The notes beneath the pieces were generated by a model. It had not been told where the DNA came from. It searched no databases and worked only from the letters and a program-made list of their open reading frames with translations. Both the position numbers and the translations under genes were made by a program. A stretch of 64,000 nt of DNA from Methanobrevibacter sp. (GTDB taxonomy: Archaea > Methanobacteriota > Methanobacteria > Methanobacteriales > Methanobacteriaceae): NCBI GenBank assembly GCA_017434525.1, contig JAFRFD010000009.1, positions 1 to 64,000 of the forward strand. The letters are read 5' to 3'. Below are positions 11,260-26,200 of this stretch, piece after piece; within the stretch, counting starts at the first letter, position 1; every line of letters starts with the position of its first letter.

Positions 11260-14200
11260 TTATTTTCTAAATCTTCTTAATTGAGTTGATCCAAGAGCAA
11301 TCAATATCAGCAATATGACAAATATAGGATTACCAGTTGAATATGTGGATAGGCTTATGCCCTCAGAGTTCTCATCATTATCCGAATGATCTCCATCGAC
11401 TATAATTTTTGTAACTGTAGTATTGGACGGATATTTCACATCACCTGAGTAATAAACAGTCACCTTATATTCACCTACAGCCAAATCAGACACGACAAAT
11501 ATTGCCTGACCGTTTTCAACTTTTTCAGTGTATGTTTTACCATCAATAGTGATTGTTACAGTTCCTGTTGCATCTTCAGGTAATTTTACAACTACAGTTC
11601 CGGATTCTCCCACTTTAATTTCATCTCCAATTGCTGAAATTGGTGCTTTTGCTTTTGATACAGTAAATGAAACACTTGTAGTGCTTGGCAAGTATTTTTC
11701 ATCACCTTCATATGTTACTTTTCCGGCGTATTTGCCTGCTGCAATATTTGGTATCAATATTTTTGCTTTACCGTTGACAATGTATCCATAGTATCCCACA
11801 CCATCGATTTCAATTAAAACTTTACCGGTCGCATCCTTAGGAACAGTTACAGTAATAGTTTCTGTTTTACCTGAAGTTATATCCTTAGCGGCTGCTTTAA
11901 CATTTGATGGAACTTTAGAGACTGTAAATTGTCCTGTTGTTGCATTTTCACCATATTTGCTGTCACCTGGATATTTTACTGCAACGGTCTTTTCACCGGA
12001 AAGCATGCCTTCAACTTCAAATGTCGCTTTGCCATCTTTAATGGTTGATGAGTATTTCTTACCATCGATTTCGATAGTTACATTGCCTGTTGCATCATCT
12101 GGAAGGGTGACTGTAATAACTTCAACATCTCCGACATAAATGTCATTTGCTTCAACGCTTATTGGAGTATTCTTCTTAGGAATTTCAACTGTGGAATTAA
12201 TTGTTTTAGGTAAGTACTCTCCGTCACCTGAATAAGTCACTTCAATATCATGAACTCCAGGTGTAGCATTACCTAAATCGATTACAGCAGTTCCGTTTTC
12301 AATAATTCCTGTGTAGGTATCGTTTCCTAATTTTATTGTTATGTTACCTGTAGCATCGCAAGGCACCCTTACAACAACGGTTCCGTTATTTTGGTCAATG
12401 ACTTGAATATTGCTTTCAACCTTTATTACCTTAAAGGTGGTTGTGTTTACGCAAGGCAAGTATTTGGCATCACCATTGTATCTTGCACTTACTGTATATT
12501 CTCCTTTAGGAAGACCAGATATGACTATTTCTCCATTGCCTCCGCTGACTGCAACTGAGTATTTGTCCCCATCATTATATGGTGTGGACAATGCACCAGT
12601 ATCAATGTTGAAGTTGTATTCTTCACCATCTATGACCAATGTTACGTTACCTGTTGCATCTGTAGGAACAGATACTCTGATTGTTTCAAGTTCTCCTACA
12701 TAAATATCATGAGCTATTGGAATTACAAAGGACTTAACTTTATTTACATTGAATTTTGAAACATTTGAGCTTCCAATGTACCTATCATCACCCATATATG
12801 CAAGGTTTACGTTGTAGATTCCGCTTGGTATACGAGGGATTTGAGCTGTTCCGCTACCATTAGTCAGGTTTACATAATATCCAACACCGTCAATGTCAAT
12901 CAGTACTTGACCGGTTGCATCTTTTGGACCATATACTGTGATTGTGACGTTTTCACCAACGTTAGAATCTTTAATTGTAGCGTTTATTGCAGAACTGCGT
13001 TTGAATACTTTAAATTGAGTGGTAGTTGCATTGTGAGTGTAGTATTCATCACCCTCATAAATTACAGACACTGTCTTGTTTCCTGCAGCCAAGTCATCTA
13101 CAGTGAATGTTGCTTTACCATCAGTAATATTTTTGGTGTATGATTTTCCATTGATTTCAATTGTGATTTCTCCAGTTGCGTTTTCAGGAACATTGACTGT
13201 TATTGTAGCAGTATCTCCCACATAGATATCTTTAACATCTACGGTTATTGGAGCATCCTGCTCGCCAACCCTTATTGTTGCATCTTTTGTTGTTGCGTTG
13301 TGGGTATCATCACCGGAGTATATCACTTCAATGTCATGAGTTCCAGGAGTTGCATTGTTTAAAGTAACAACAGCAGTGCCGTTTATTACATCAGCAGTGT
13401 AGTTCTGACCATCAACAGTAACGGTTACATTACCAGTAGCATTATCACCAACAATCACAACGATTGTGCCATTGCCTTGATCAATTACTTTGATATCCGG
13501 ATTTGATTTGGCTTTTTCAACTGTGAAATCATATATTGTGTAGTTTCCACCGTAATTATCATCACCAGGATATTCGACGATAACAGATTTATCCCCTGCA
13601 GTTAAGTTTTCAACTTTAACGATAGCTTCACCGTCTTTGATTTCTGCAGAGTATTTTTGACCGTCAACAGTTACAGTGACATTGCCTGTTGCATTTTCTG
13701 GAACTTTAACTGTAATTACTGTAGGTTCGCCTTCTTTAGCTTCACCAACAGTGACATTAATAGATGAATCATATTTAGGTCCATTGACAACAGTGCTTGC
13801 TGTAGCATTGGTGTGAGTGTCATCACCGGAGTAAATGACTTCAACTTCATGAGTTCCAGGAGTTATATTATTCAATGTAACAACAGCAGTGCCGTTTATT
13901 ACATCAGCAGTGTAGTTCTGACCATCAACAGTAACAGTAACATTACCAGTAGCATTGTCCCCTACGACAACCACAACAGTACCATTACCATAATCAACAA
14001 CAGTAAGGTCTGATTCGACTTTAGCCTTATCAACAGTCATGTTAGAGATTGCATAATTAGAGGAGTAATTATCATCACCAACATACTCAACAGCAATAGT
14101 ATGATTTCCTGCAGAAACGTTTTCAACAGTCACAATAGCCTTACCGGTTTCAGGATCAACTGAAGCGGTATGATTTTCACCACCAACATAAACAATTACA

Positions 14201-17200
14201 TCACCGGTAGCGCCAGCAGGAACTTCAACAGTAATAACAATAGGTTCGCCCTCCTTAGCCTCACCAACAGTGATATTCATTGGTGAATCATACTTAGGAA
14301 CTGTGATAGTAGCCGGAACAGTGGAATTAGTGTGAGTGTCATCACCAGAATAGATGACCTCGACCTCATGAGTTCCAGGAGTTATATTATCCAATGTAAC
14401 AACAGCAGTGCCGTTAACAACAGTAGCATTGAACTCCTTATCTCCAAGCTTAATTGTCACATTACCAGTTGCATTGTCCCCTACGACAACCACAACAGTG
14501 CCATTTCCATAATCAATAATGTTCATGTCAGGAACTTCTTTAGCTTTTGCGACAGTGAGATTGCCAATAGCATAAGCATCTGAGAAGTTGCCGTCACCGG
14601 AATACTTGACAACATAAGTCTTATTACCTGCAGTTAAACCATCAATAGTTACAACAGCAACACTGTTTTTGACTTCAGCAGGATATTCCTTACCATCAAT
14701 AACTACAGTAACATTGCCTGTAGCACCAGCAGGAACTTCAACAGTGATTATTGCAGGTTCGCCCTCTGTGATTTTAGGGGCATCAAGCTTAATTTCACTA
14801 GGATATTTAGGAACTGTCACATTGCCTTCGACAGTAGCAGGCGCATGGGTGTCATCCCCATCATAGATCACAGTAACGTTATAAGTTCCAGGAGTGTTAT
14901 TCACTAAATCAACATTGGCAGTACCGTTGATTACGGTTACATTGTATGTTTCATTTCCAACTTTAACTGTTACATTTCCGTTTTCAATGCTTGGAGCAAC
15001 TATTGTAATAGTGCCATTGCCTTGGTCAATTACTTTAATTTCTCCCACTTCAACTGGAGCCACTTCGAATTTGGCAGTATCATTGCTTGGTTCGTATTTT
15101 CTGCATCCGTCAAATATTGCATCAACTGTGTAGTTTCCAACTCCTAAATCTTCAAGTACTAATGTTCCGTGTCCTCCTGATACATATACTGTATGGTTGT
15201 CTCCATTTACGGATACTGTTACGTTTCCACATAAATCGGCAGGAGTGCTTATGTTGATAACTGCCTTGTCTCCAACAGTGATGTTTTGAACTGTCACATT
15301 TACTGTTGAAGGCACTTTGGACACTTTAATGCTTGAAGTGCTGTTTGAAGCGAAGTATTTGTCATCACCCAGATATGTTACATTGATTGGGTAGTCACCG
15401 CTAGCCAGTCCTTTGATTGTAGCAGATCCTGTACCATTATTTACTTTTATTGCATAAGATTCATTGTTGATTTTGACTATTACATATCCTGTTGCGTTTT
15501 GAGGAACTTCAACAGTGATTACTGGGTTTTCTCCAACATCAATTGCAGGAGTGATTGTTGCATTTACTGTTGATGCGTATTTGTCAACTATTAATTTTGA
15601 GGTTGTGAAGTTTGCAGAGTGGTTTCCATCACCTGAGTAGGTTATTGCCACGGTCTTATTGCCATATGTAAGGTTTTTAATTGTGAATTTCACAACACCG
15701 TCAGTAATGTTGTCTGAAGTGTATTTTACACCATCAATTTCAACAGTGACATTACCTGTAGCGTTTTCAGGAAGTTCCACAGTGATTGTGGCATTGTCGC
15801 CAACTTTGATGTATGTGTCTGCATCAAGTCTGATTGGAGATTCTGCTTTGGTTACGTTGAATTCAGCAGTTGCAGTTGCTGTGTTGTAGTTTTCATTGCC
15901 GTTGTAGGTTACAGTGACATCGTATGTGCCTACAGCTAAATTGTGAACATCCAAACTAGCTTTACCATCATATTTTGGAACATTCCATCTGGATGCCATC
16001 AGTTTAATTACTTTTTGGCCGTTTTCAAGAGAGATTGTTTCGTTAATGTCAGTGCCATTGATTCTGATGGTTACGTTTCCTCTAGCGTTTACATGAACCA
16101 CAATGTATTCGACATTTCCGTAAACGATGTTTTCGACTTCAACTGATATGATTGGATCTGCCTTTTTAACTGTGAAGTTGGCTTTTAAGTTGTTTGCTGT
16201 GAAATTGACGTTTCCGTTATATGTTACGTTGGCTGTGTAGTTGTTTGCATCCAATCCAGGAACATCAACGGTTACAATACCGTCAACTATTGGTCTTTCT
16301 TTGAATTCTTGGTCTCCAACCTTGATTGTTACATTACCTTCGGCATTCACGAAGACTGTAATGGTTTCGACTTCACCGTAAGTAATGTTTTGGACATCAA
16401 TATGGATGTCTGGAGTGATTTGGCGTACCTTGAATGTGTTATTTGCGGTTGCAGCTTCGTATTTGTCGCTTGCAGGGAAGTATAATGTGATATTATAACT
16501 GCCAGCTTCAAGGTTAGCCAATGTCAGGTTACCTTTACCGTCCTTAATGAATGTTGTGTAGTTTCTGTCGTTTACTTCAACAGTGACTAAGCTGGTAATG
16601 TCATCTTTGGTTTCAAATTTAATCAATTCAATTCCGCCAACATCAATATCAGTTCCGTTGATTGTGAATTCAGGTTGATATTTTGAAATTGTAAAGCTTG
16701 AATTGGTTGTATTTCCATAATACTTGTTGTTTTCAATGTATGTGGCTGTTACGTTATGTTTGCCGGCTTTAATACCTGTTATGTTGAACTGTGCAACACC
16801 GTTTGTGATGTTTGCATAGTAGTGATTGTCCTCAATATCAAGCAATATTTGTCCGGTTGCGTTGTTTCCTACTGTTACGTTGATTTGTTCAACATCTCCA
16901 AGGTTGGCTGTGCTTATGCTTAAAGGAACAGTGTTTTTGTCAACTCTGAATGCTGAAGTGTCATTGGAAGCGTTGTAGTTTTTGTCACCATAGTATAACG
17001 CTTTCACAACATATTCATCTGCGCCAAGGCCAGGGATTATGAATGTAAGGTTATCTGCTGTGGTTTTGTGTTCTAAACCGTTTACGAATACGGAGATATT
17101 GCCTGTAGCACCAGGAGTTAATTCCAGTTCGATTGTGACATTGTTTCCAACTGTAGTGTTTTTGATTTCATTGATTGTGATTTGAGAAGCACGTTTGTAT

Positions 17201-20200
17201 ACATTGAAGCTGCTGCTTCCTTCATGTATGTATGTTCTAGGACCCGCATTTTCAATGTAGATTGCTTTTACATCATAGCTGCCTGCATCCAGTAACGGCA
17301 ATGTCCAGTAAGCGGAACTGAAGTTTGTAAATGTGGAGCTAATGTAATCCTTAATAAGAACACTTTCATTTCTCATTACTTCACCGCTTGCATTGGTAAT
17401 GATAACTGTTAAATATTTACCTGTTTGATCACCAGACAATATGACATTGACTGTCTTGGTTTCGAATACATAAATATCACCTGGAAGAACAATCAGCTCT
17501 TTTTCATTATTGTAAACTTCAAATGTTGTGTAGTTTCTGTTTTCAAGGTATTTTCTGTTTTCAAGATATCTTACAGTTACATTATACTTGCCGATTGCAG
17601 GAGCTTCAAGAGGTAATGTGCCTGTTCCTTCATTTACATAAACTGTGTATGTAGTGTTTATATCTCTGTCCATGTCCCATACGGTCACGTTTACTTTTCC
17701 GGTTATGTCGCTAGGAGCATGGATTGTAATGTTTACATCACTGCCATTGGAGATTATTCCATCATTGATTACTGTTGCATTAATGAATGGAGTTATCTTG
17801 GATACTGTGAAATTGGTATTATTGCTGCTAGGCAGGTACTGGTCATCACCGATGTATGTTACGGTCACATTGTAAAGACCTGCTTCTGTGACTTTAACAG
17901 CAACCCTGTCCTCTCCTGCAGTTAAGTTGATAGTGTAGTTGGTTCCGTTCACGTTTACAACAACATATCCGATAGCATTTGCTGGAACGGTAACATTGAT
18001 GATTGCTTCTCCATCTACAGTCACACCTTCGCTAGCAGTTACATTGATGAATGAATCGCGTTTGTGAACTGTGAAGTTTTTGGTGGTTGAGTTATAAGCA
18101 AATTTATCGTCTCCACCATATATTGCCACAACAGTCTTGTTGCCGTAAGTGATGTTTGGAACTTCGAAAATCACATCGTTACCGCTTACAGACTTATTGG
18201 TGTAAGTTTCACCGTTGATTTCAATTGTTACTTGATTTTCGATGCCATCAGGTACAGTAACAGTAATGACTGCAGTGTCGTTCACGTAAACAGGTTCAGT
18301 TACATCAATGCTTAATGGAGTGTCCCTGTGAGATACATAATAATTAGCAATTATTGTTTTATTTGCATATTTAGGATCGCTTAAAGTAGCGTTAACCACG
18401 TATCTGCCAGCAATATCTTTAGTTACGTTAAATACTGCTTTTCCACCACTGACTGTTTTATTCAATTTGGTTCCGTTTACATCGATGAATACTTTGCCTG
18501 TTGCATCGCCAGGAACATAAACAGTTATTGTAGTGTTCTCACCGGATTTAACATCTACAGTAGATACATTCATTGGATAACATTTTACTTTAGTAACGTT
18601 CAATCCTTTAACCAGAGTAGTTGAATTGACAGTGTAGTTGGTGTCAGTTAAAGCATTGTAATTAGCTGTAATGTCGTATTCTCCAACTGGTAAAATGTCC
18701 ACTGTGAATTCTGCAATACCATCATTAATAATAGCCTCGTATGGTTTGCCGTTTACAGTAATATTAATTGTACCAGTAGCAGTGTCGTTAATGTGGACAA
18801 TTACAGTAGCATTTGTATTGGCATCAACAGTTACCTTATCAATGACGATGACCGGAGTTGCTTTAGTTACACTGAACTTCTTGGAAGCTGTATCATTCAC
18901 GTTATATTTGTAATTGCCGTTGTAGACTGCATAGACAACATAATTGTCAACACCCGGATTATCAATGGTAATATTCACTTTACCTCCAACAATGCCGTAA
19001 GTGCCGAGAGAGGTAGTGTTTAAACTGAGTGTAATTGATCCTTCAACACCCTCATCAACATAAACAACAATGTTGACATCCTTGTCATAAACTGTATCTT
19101 TAACATCAATTATGACATCAGTATCCAATTTGGATACTGTGAAGTTGGTATTGTTAGTGTTAGGCAAGAACTGGTCATCACCGATGTATGTTACAGTCAC
19201 GTTGTAAGGACCATCTTTTGTAACTTTAACAGCTACCCTGTCATCTCCTTTTGTAAGATTAATAGTGTAGTTGGTTCCATTAACGTTTACTATGACATAT
19301 CCGGTTGCTCTTTCAGGGACTGTGACATTGATAATTACCTCACCATCAACGACACCATTGGTAGCATTTACATTGATAAATGAATTGCGTTTATGTACTG
19401 TGAAGTTCTCGGTAGTGTAGTTGGAGCGGAACTTGTCGTCCCCACCATAAATCGCTACAACGGTCTTGTTGCCGTATGTAATATTAGAAACTTCAAATAT
19501 GACTTTATTTCCTTCAACAGACTTGTTGTTGTAGGATTCGCCGTTAATTTCAATAGTGACTATGTCTTTAATGCCATCTGGTACTGTGACAGTGATTACT
19601 GCAGTGTCGTTGACATAGACTGGTTCAGTGACAAGGATTGATATAGGTGTGTCAACTTTAGATACTGTGAAGAATGTGGTGACTACCCTATTCTCATAAT
19701 TATCATCGATTAAAGTAGCATTTACAACATAAACTCCTTCTTTAAGATTATCTCCAAGTGAGAATTTGACCTCTCCATCAACAATGGTTCTGTTGATATG
19801 GTCAGTGCCGTTCACCCAGATGATTACATATCCTGTAGCGCCGTCAGGAACATTGACTGTGATATTAGTATTCTGGCCAACAGTAATGTTTTCAGCAGAC
19901 ACATTCATTGGGTAGCATTTGATTTTGGTTACAGTTACACCGACTTCAATGTATTTTGAGCCTTCAGTGTAGTTGGTATCGCTTAAAGCATAGTAGTTAG
20001 CGGTAACATTGTAGATACCTGCAGGTAAAACAGGAATCATGTCGAATGTAGCGACACCATCAATGATGTCTGCAGTGTAGTTTTGCTTGTTGACAGTAAT
20101 GTTGATTGTGCCTGTAGCAGTATCATTGATATGGACAACAATAACTGCACTGGTATTTGCGTCAACAGTTACAGGATCTATTGTAATGGCAGGAGTTGCC

Positions 20201-23200
20201 TTTTCAACAGTGAAGGATTTGGATTCTGTTTTATTTGCATTATATTTGTAGTTACCTTCATATTCTGCATAAACTGTGTATTTTCCGGCACCCAATTTGA
20301 CTGTTGTGTTGACTTTACCGTCGACAATTGCAAATGTTCCTATGAGAGTGTTGTTGATTTTGATTGTGATTGCCCCTTCCACGCCATCATCAACATAAAC
20401 TACAATGTCTGAAGTGTTGTCATATACGGTATCGTTGACATCAATTGTGACATTGACTTTGATTTTGGATACTGTGAATAGGGTCTCAGCGAACCTTGGT
20501 TTATAATCTGTACCCTTGTAAGTTACATATACGTGATAAGTTCCTTCCCTTAAGTCTTCAGGATAGACGAATGCTTCGCCGTTGTTTACCTCTTTGTAAT
20601 AGGTATCATCCCTGTAGCCATTATACGCTTCAATCTCAATTACAACATATCCGGTAATGTCCTTAGGAAGGTTTACAGTGACATTTCCTGTCTGACCTAC
20701 AGTGATATTTTGAGCAGTGACATTCAAATCATTCTCAGTTAATGTCCTTTGAGTAACTTTATATGTTTTCATTGCCCTGCTTTCTTTGAAGTTCACATCT
20801 CCCTCAAAGAATACCCATACGACCCTTTTTCCAACGGCGTTGTTGAATTCAGTAGTGTTGAATGTTGCAGTACCGTTTATAATGTTGGCTTTGCGGTCAA
20901 CACCATCGATGTTGATTGTTAAAGTGCCGTTTAAGTTAGTGGCAACGCCTCCTGTTGAATTCATGACTGTGATGTTTATGTATTCCATGCCTCTGATAGG
21001 AACATCATGAACTTTGACATCCAAAGAGGTGGCCATCTGTGATACTGTGAATGTTTTGCTTGCAGATGATTTTGTGTAGTTATCGTTACCGTTATATGTC
21101 ACATCGACAGTGTAAGTTTTTGCAGATAAGTTATAAACATCCAGACTGGCCTTGCCGCTTTCATTGAGTACGATTGTTTCAGATTTGCCGTTTACAGTTA
21201 TGGTTACGTTACCTGAAGCGTTCACATATACTTCAATATGTTCAACATCACCATAAACAATGTCCTTAACTTCAATGTCTATGGTTCTATTGGCTTTATA
21301 GACTGTAAAGTTTTGTTTGTATCTTGCAGAAGTGTGATTTGTGTCTCCACTGTATATTGCCTCTACAGTGTAGTTTCCGGCAGCCAAAATACCGACATCA
21401 AATTCAACTTTTCCGTTATCAATCAGTTTAGGATCCCCGTATGGTGTTCCATTAATTTTGATGGATACATTGCCGCTTACACAATCCGGAACTTTAATGA
21501 CAATATTTGTCGGATTGCCATAGGTTACGTTGTCGACATCAATGATGACATCAGGAGTTACCTGTTTTACATAGAATCTTGTCATATTGGTGACGTTGTT
21601 GAATTTCCAGTCTCCTGGGAATTTAACAGTTACGTTGTGTTCTCCTACAGTCAGGTTTGAAAGCTCAAGAATTGCTGTGCGGTTGTTGATAATAGCTGAA
21701 TAGTTTCCTCCGTTTACGTATATGTATACAACACCTTCGGTTTCGTTGAGGAATGTAATGTTGATAACCTCTGTTTGATTGTGGGTAATGTTTGTGACAC
21801 CGATTGTGAATGTTGTGTTGTATTTGAGTACATTGAATTCCGCATCACCATAGTTTGCCTGCAAGTCTTTGCTTCCGTCATAGCATACAGTGACTATCTT
21901 ATGTCCTGCAGGAAGGCCTGTTTTATTAAATTGAACTTTTGAATCTGTTAAAGACAGACTATATTTTTCGTTGTCAAGGTAAAGAGTTACATTTCCTGTT
22001 GCTTCAAATCCTTCAGGAGTGAGAATAGTGATGTTGATATAGACTGTCTCATCCACCATGATGTCTCCTGCTGTTGCATTAATGTCAATGAGGATTCTTA
22101 TGTCCTGTTTATGATGCAGTTCTACAGTAGTTGAGTTGATTGAAGCATTATAATTCTTATCACCATCATAAACTGCTTTTATGGTATAGTTTGCAGGCAA
22201 GAGATCGAAGAATGTGACTCCGGTACCGTTTGTAAGATAAACTACCTTGGACTGTATAGGAGTTGTTAAATCCTTACCATAAACGTTGAGTGTTACGTTT
22301 CCGGTTGCATCAGCATAATATTTGCCGTCCCAGTCATCAACAATTGTAACGTTTATGAAAAGATTATATCCGATCTCATTGAAAGCTACTATTGTTATGT
22401 TGGATTGTGCTTTTGTTACATTGATTGGAACTGTTATGTTAATCTCATCATTGTACAGGTCACCCCAGTATTTTAAGGTGAGATTGTGTGTGCCCACTTC
22501 AAGGAACCTGTCTGCAGTGATGTTGGTTAGGATTTCATCACTGATTCCTTTGTTATTAGTGACAGATATGTTTCCTAAGAACACATCACCATAGTAGACT
22601 GAAACGATACCAGTAGCGGCAGGTAATCCTGTGCTTGGGGTGATTGTCACATTAACTGTTGCATTTCTGTGATATGTTACGTTGTGTGCAGTAGCTTCCA
22701 TACTGCTAGGAAGTCTTGTAGTGACCTCAACTTGAGTGTAGTAATCCTCATTTGTAAGGCGTGCTTTTACATAGACGTTTTCAAATGAAGTTATGCCATC
22801 AAAGTCATTCGGAGTCAAGTGAAGTTCACCGATTGCATCTGTTGCGAAAATGTCATTTCCTACATTCAATTTATTGTTGTTGGCATCAAATAGCTCGACA
22901 GTTAGGCTTATACCTTTTTCAAGGGTAGGTTCTGCCTCCAGTCCGGATTTAGATTGGGAAGTAATTGCCTCGGTACCTGAGAGTTTAGTGTCATCAGTCC
23001 AGTATTTAACATTGCTGCAATATGCAGTATTTCCTTTAGTTATATACATTGCATTCAAGTAATTGTCCCAACCTTTCAAGGTTAAGTCAAGAGTGCCGTC
23101 AGGTCTGCTGAATGCCATGTCAAGTGAGCTGGTATTTGCCCTGTTTTTCAGTAATTCGACATTTGTTAAATAGAATGACTTTTCAGCGTAAATTGCAGAA

Positions 23201-26200
23201 CCTTTTACAGCCTTGTTATAAGTGAAATTGGAGTTAGTTACATAGAGCACTTTATCGTTACCCTCTAAGATATAAATAGCACCACCCATCTCGGTTGCAG
23301 TGTTGTTTTCAAAAGTACACTGGTCAAATGTTTTTGCATTACCATAAACCTTATAGACAGATAATGCTCCACCCACATTAGCAGTGTTGTTTATGAATGA
23401 AACGTTTTTGAAATCAACTGTCTTAATTTGTTTAATCATAACAGCACCACCACCAAAGATTTCGTATTTACCAATACCCTGAGCGGTGTTGTTTATGAAT
23501 TTTGTATTTTCAACTAAAACATTGCCCGGAACACTACTATCAGCAGATTGCATATACAGTGCTCCACCTTCTTTAGATGAGTAACAGTTCTCAAATAGGG
23601 AATCTCTAATGGTATAATTCGCATTTGGTCTTAAATACATGGCTCCACCTTGAGCCCATATGCCATTATTCTGATCACCAGTGGTAAAAACATAATCCCC
23701 TATAAAAATACAATTGTCAACCAATGCATGCAAACTTTTATCCCATAAAATAGCACCACCATCAGCTTTATGATTAATGCTAGATACGACTGAATTATTA
23801 TAGAATTTGGAATTTTTAACAGTACCGTAATATCCTCCTTCAGACCAATAGACAGCACCGCCACCTTTTGTATTTAATTGATAAGTATTTGCTTTAGCAG
23901 TGTTATTTATAAATATACAATCATCAACAACATTATTTCTAGAACTATCCCCACCATACCAGAAGATAGCACCACCATTACCTTCCGCATCATTATTTGT
24001 AAAGTTAGAAGCATATACCCTGGAATTTGATCCGGTAGAGTACATTGCACCACCATGTCCTTCCCTATTTAATGTATGGGAATCATTAAATGAAGAATCA
24101 CTTACAGTACAGTGGTCACCTTCAAGGAATATTGTTCCTCCAATAAATGCTTTTGATGTTTCAAATTCAGAACTTAAGATTCTAGTATAATCCCCTTCAA
24201 TATAAACAGTTCCTCCTTCACCCACAGTAGTTGATACTGAAGAATTGTTGAAGATAGAACCTTCAATAGTAGCATTATTTTCATTAATGTAAATGGCTCC
24301 ACCACGAGGATTGGTGTTTTCATATTTTCCACCAGTGACTGTAGAATCTGTGAAGTTGGAATCTTTTACAGTTGCATTGAAACCTTCGATGTAAATTGCT
24401 CCACCGCGATATTCAGAAGAAGTCTTATTGAAAGTGGATTTTTCTACCAGAGCATTTTTACCGTCAATATAAATAGATCCACCGTTGTCCGGAGCGGAAC
24501 AGTTCATAAAGTCAGATTCTGTGATTGTAGTGTTAACACCGTTGATGTAGATTGCACCGCCTTCACCCTTAAGTGCGTTACCTACAAGACATCTCAAGAA
24601 TGTGGAACCTGTGATGTTGGTGTCGTTACCCGCAACATAAATGGCTCCACCTTTAATGCCCAGGTTCTGGAGGCTTTCAGCAGCATTATGAATAATTCCC
24701 AATTGTGATTTGACATATGTAAAGTTATCTGATAATTCCGTAAAGTCACTTCCGGCATATGCATCTAAAAGCAAGTCAAGGTTAGCTTCAATATCTGCAA
24801 CATTTACCATTACATCATACATTACATTGTTAAAGCTTTTGAGATTTGTTTGTGAAACCAACTTATCTAAATTACTTTTCAGAGCATTTACATTAGTTTT
24901 ATAAGCCCCATAAGTATTTTTAATGTTTCGTGAATAAGTCATTAATGAAGAAATATTGTTATAAGCAGCTGACCTAACCTTATCATAGACATTATAAGTA
25001 GCATCATCAGGATTATCTGGAATGGACCTTAAACCTCCAATAATTATACTGAGATTATTTAAAAATTTATCATATGAACCGTCTTTTTCTGCGAATTTTA
25101 CACAGTCATATACTTCTGTTAGATTGTCTATTGCATGATGAAGATTATTTACATTTAATTTTTTATCAACGAATATTTTATTAACAAGATTGTTTCTAAT
25201 GGATTCTAATCTTTTATAAAGATAACTATTATCATTACCTAAGATATTTATATAAGCCATTTTTGTATTAAGACCATCATAAACAGGTTTTACCTTGCTG
25301 TTGTAATAATTATAATTATCACTGTCAATATCTGATAGCAATGAGATATAACTTGATAAGTCCAATGTATCCAAAAGCACACTATCAGTTACCATATTAG
25401 GCATAGCATTGTTAAGTTCAGTTAAATTTCCTATTGCATTGTGAAGATTATCCACATTCAAATGTCTGTTACTGAATATTTTATTGACAATATTGTTTCT
25501 GATGAAAGAGAGTGAATTATAAATATCACTGAAATTATCACTAAATCCGTTATGAATATCATTATTATATGCGATTATTCCATTAACTTTAACTAAAATA
25601 TCCCTGATTGGGGATATGAATAAGTTAATGTCCGGAGTTACCCATGCAGCAGGGAACCCTGCACCACAGTCTATAAAGTCAACTGAAATTGTAGCATTGT
25701 TTCCTTCTACGTAAATTGCACCACCCTCATAGGTTGCGTTACTTAAAGTAATAGTTGAATCAAGGATTTGTGAATTTTCACTTTTAATATAAATGGCTCC
25801 ACCTTTACCTGAAAGCGCATCTTGGAAAGCGGATACATCTAGGTTTTCATCTAATAGAGTATGTGAATCGCTGCCTGCAACTGTGTCGTTGAGGATACAT
25901 CCCATAACAATAGCATGGTCCCCGTCAATGTAAATTGTACCCCCGTTTAATGCAATAGAGTCTGTGAAGTTGGATTTGTCGACTTTAACGTCATGACCTT
26001 GAACATAGATTGCTCCACCTTCCCTGGCTTCAGAATCATCGAAAGTACAGTTTATGATATTGGAATAATTACCCAATACATAGATTGCTCCTCCACCGTT
26101 AGCATAAGATTTATTGGTTTCGGCTATGTCCATTGAAACATTACAGTCTTTAAATTCAGTATCAGTAATGTTTACATTGTTACCAGTTACAAATATAGCT

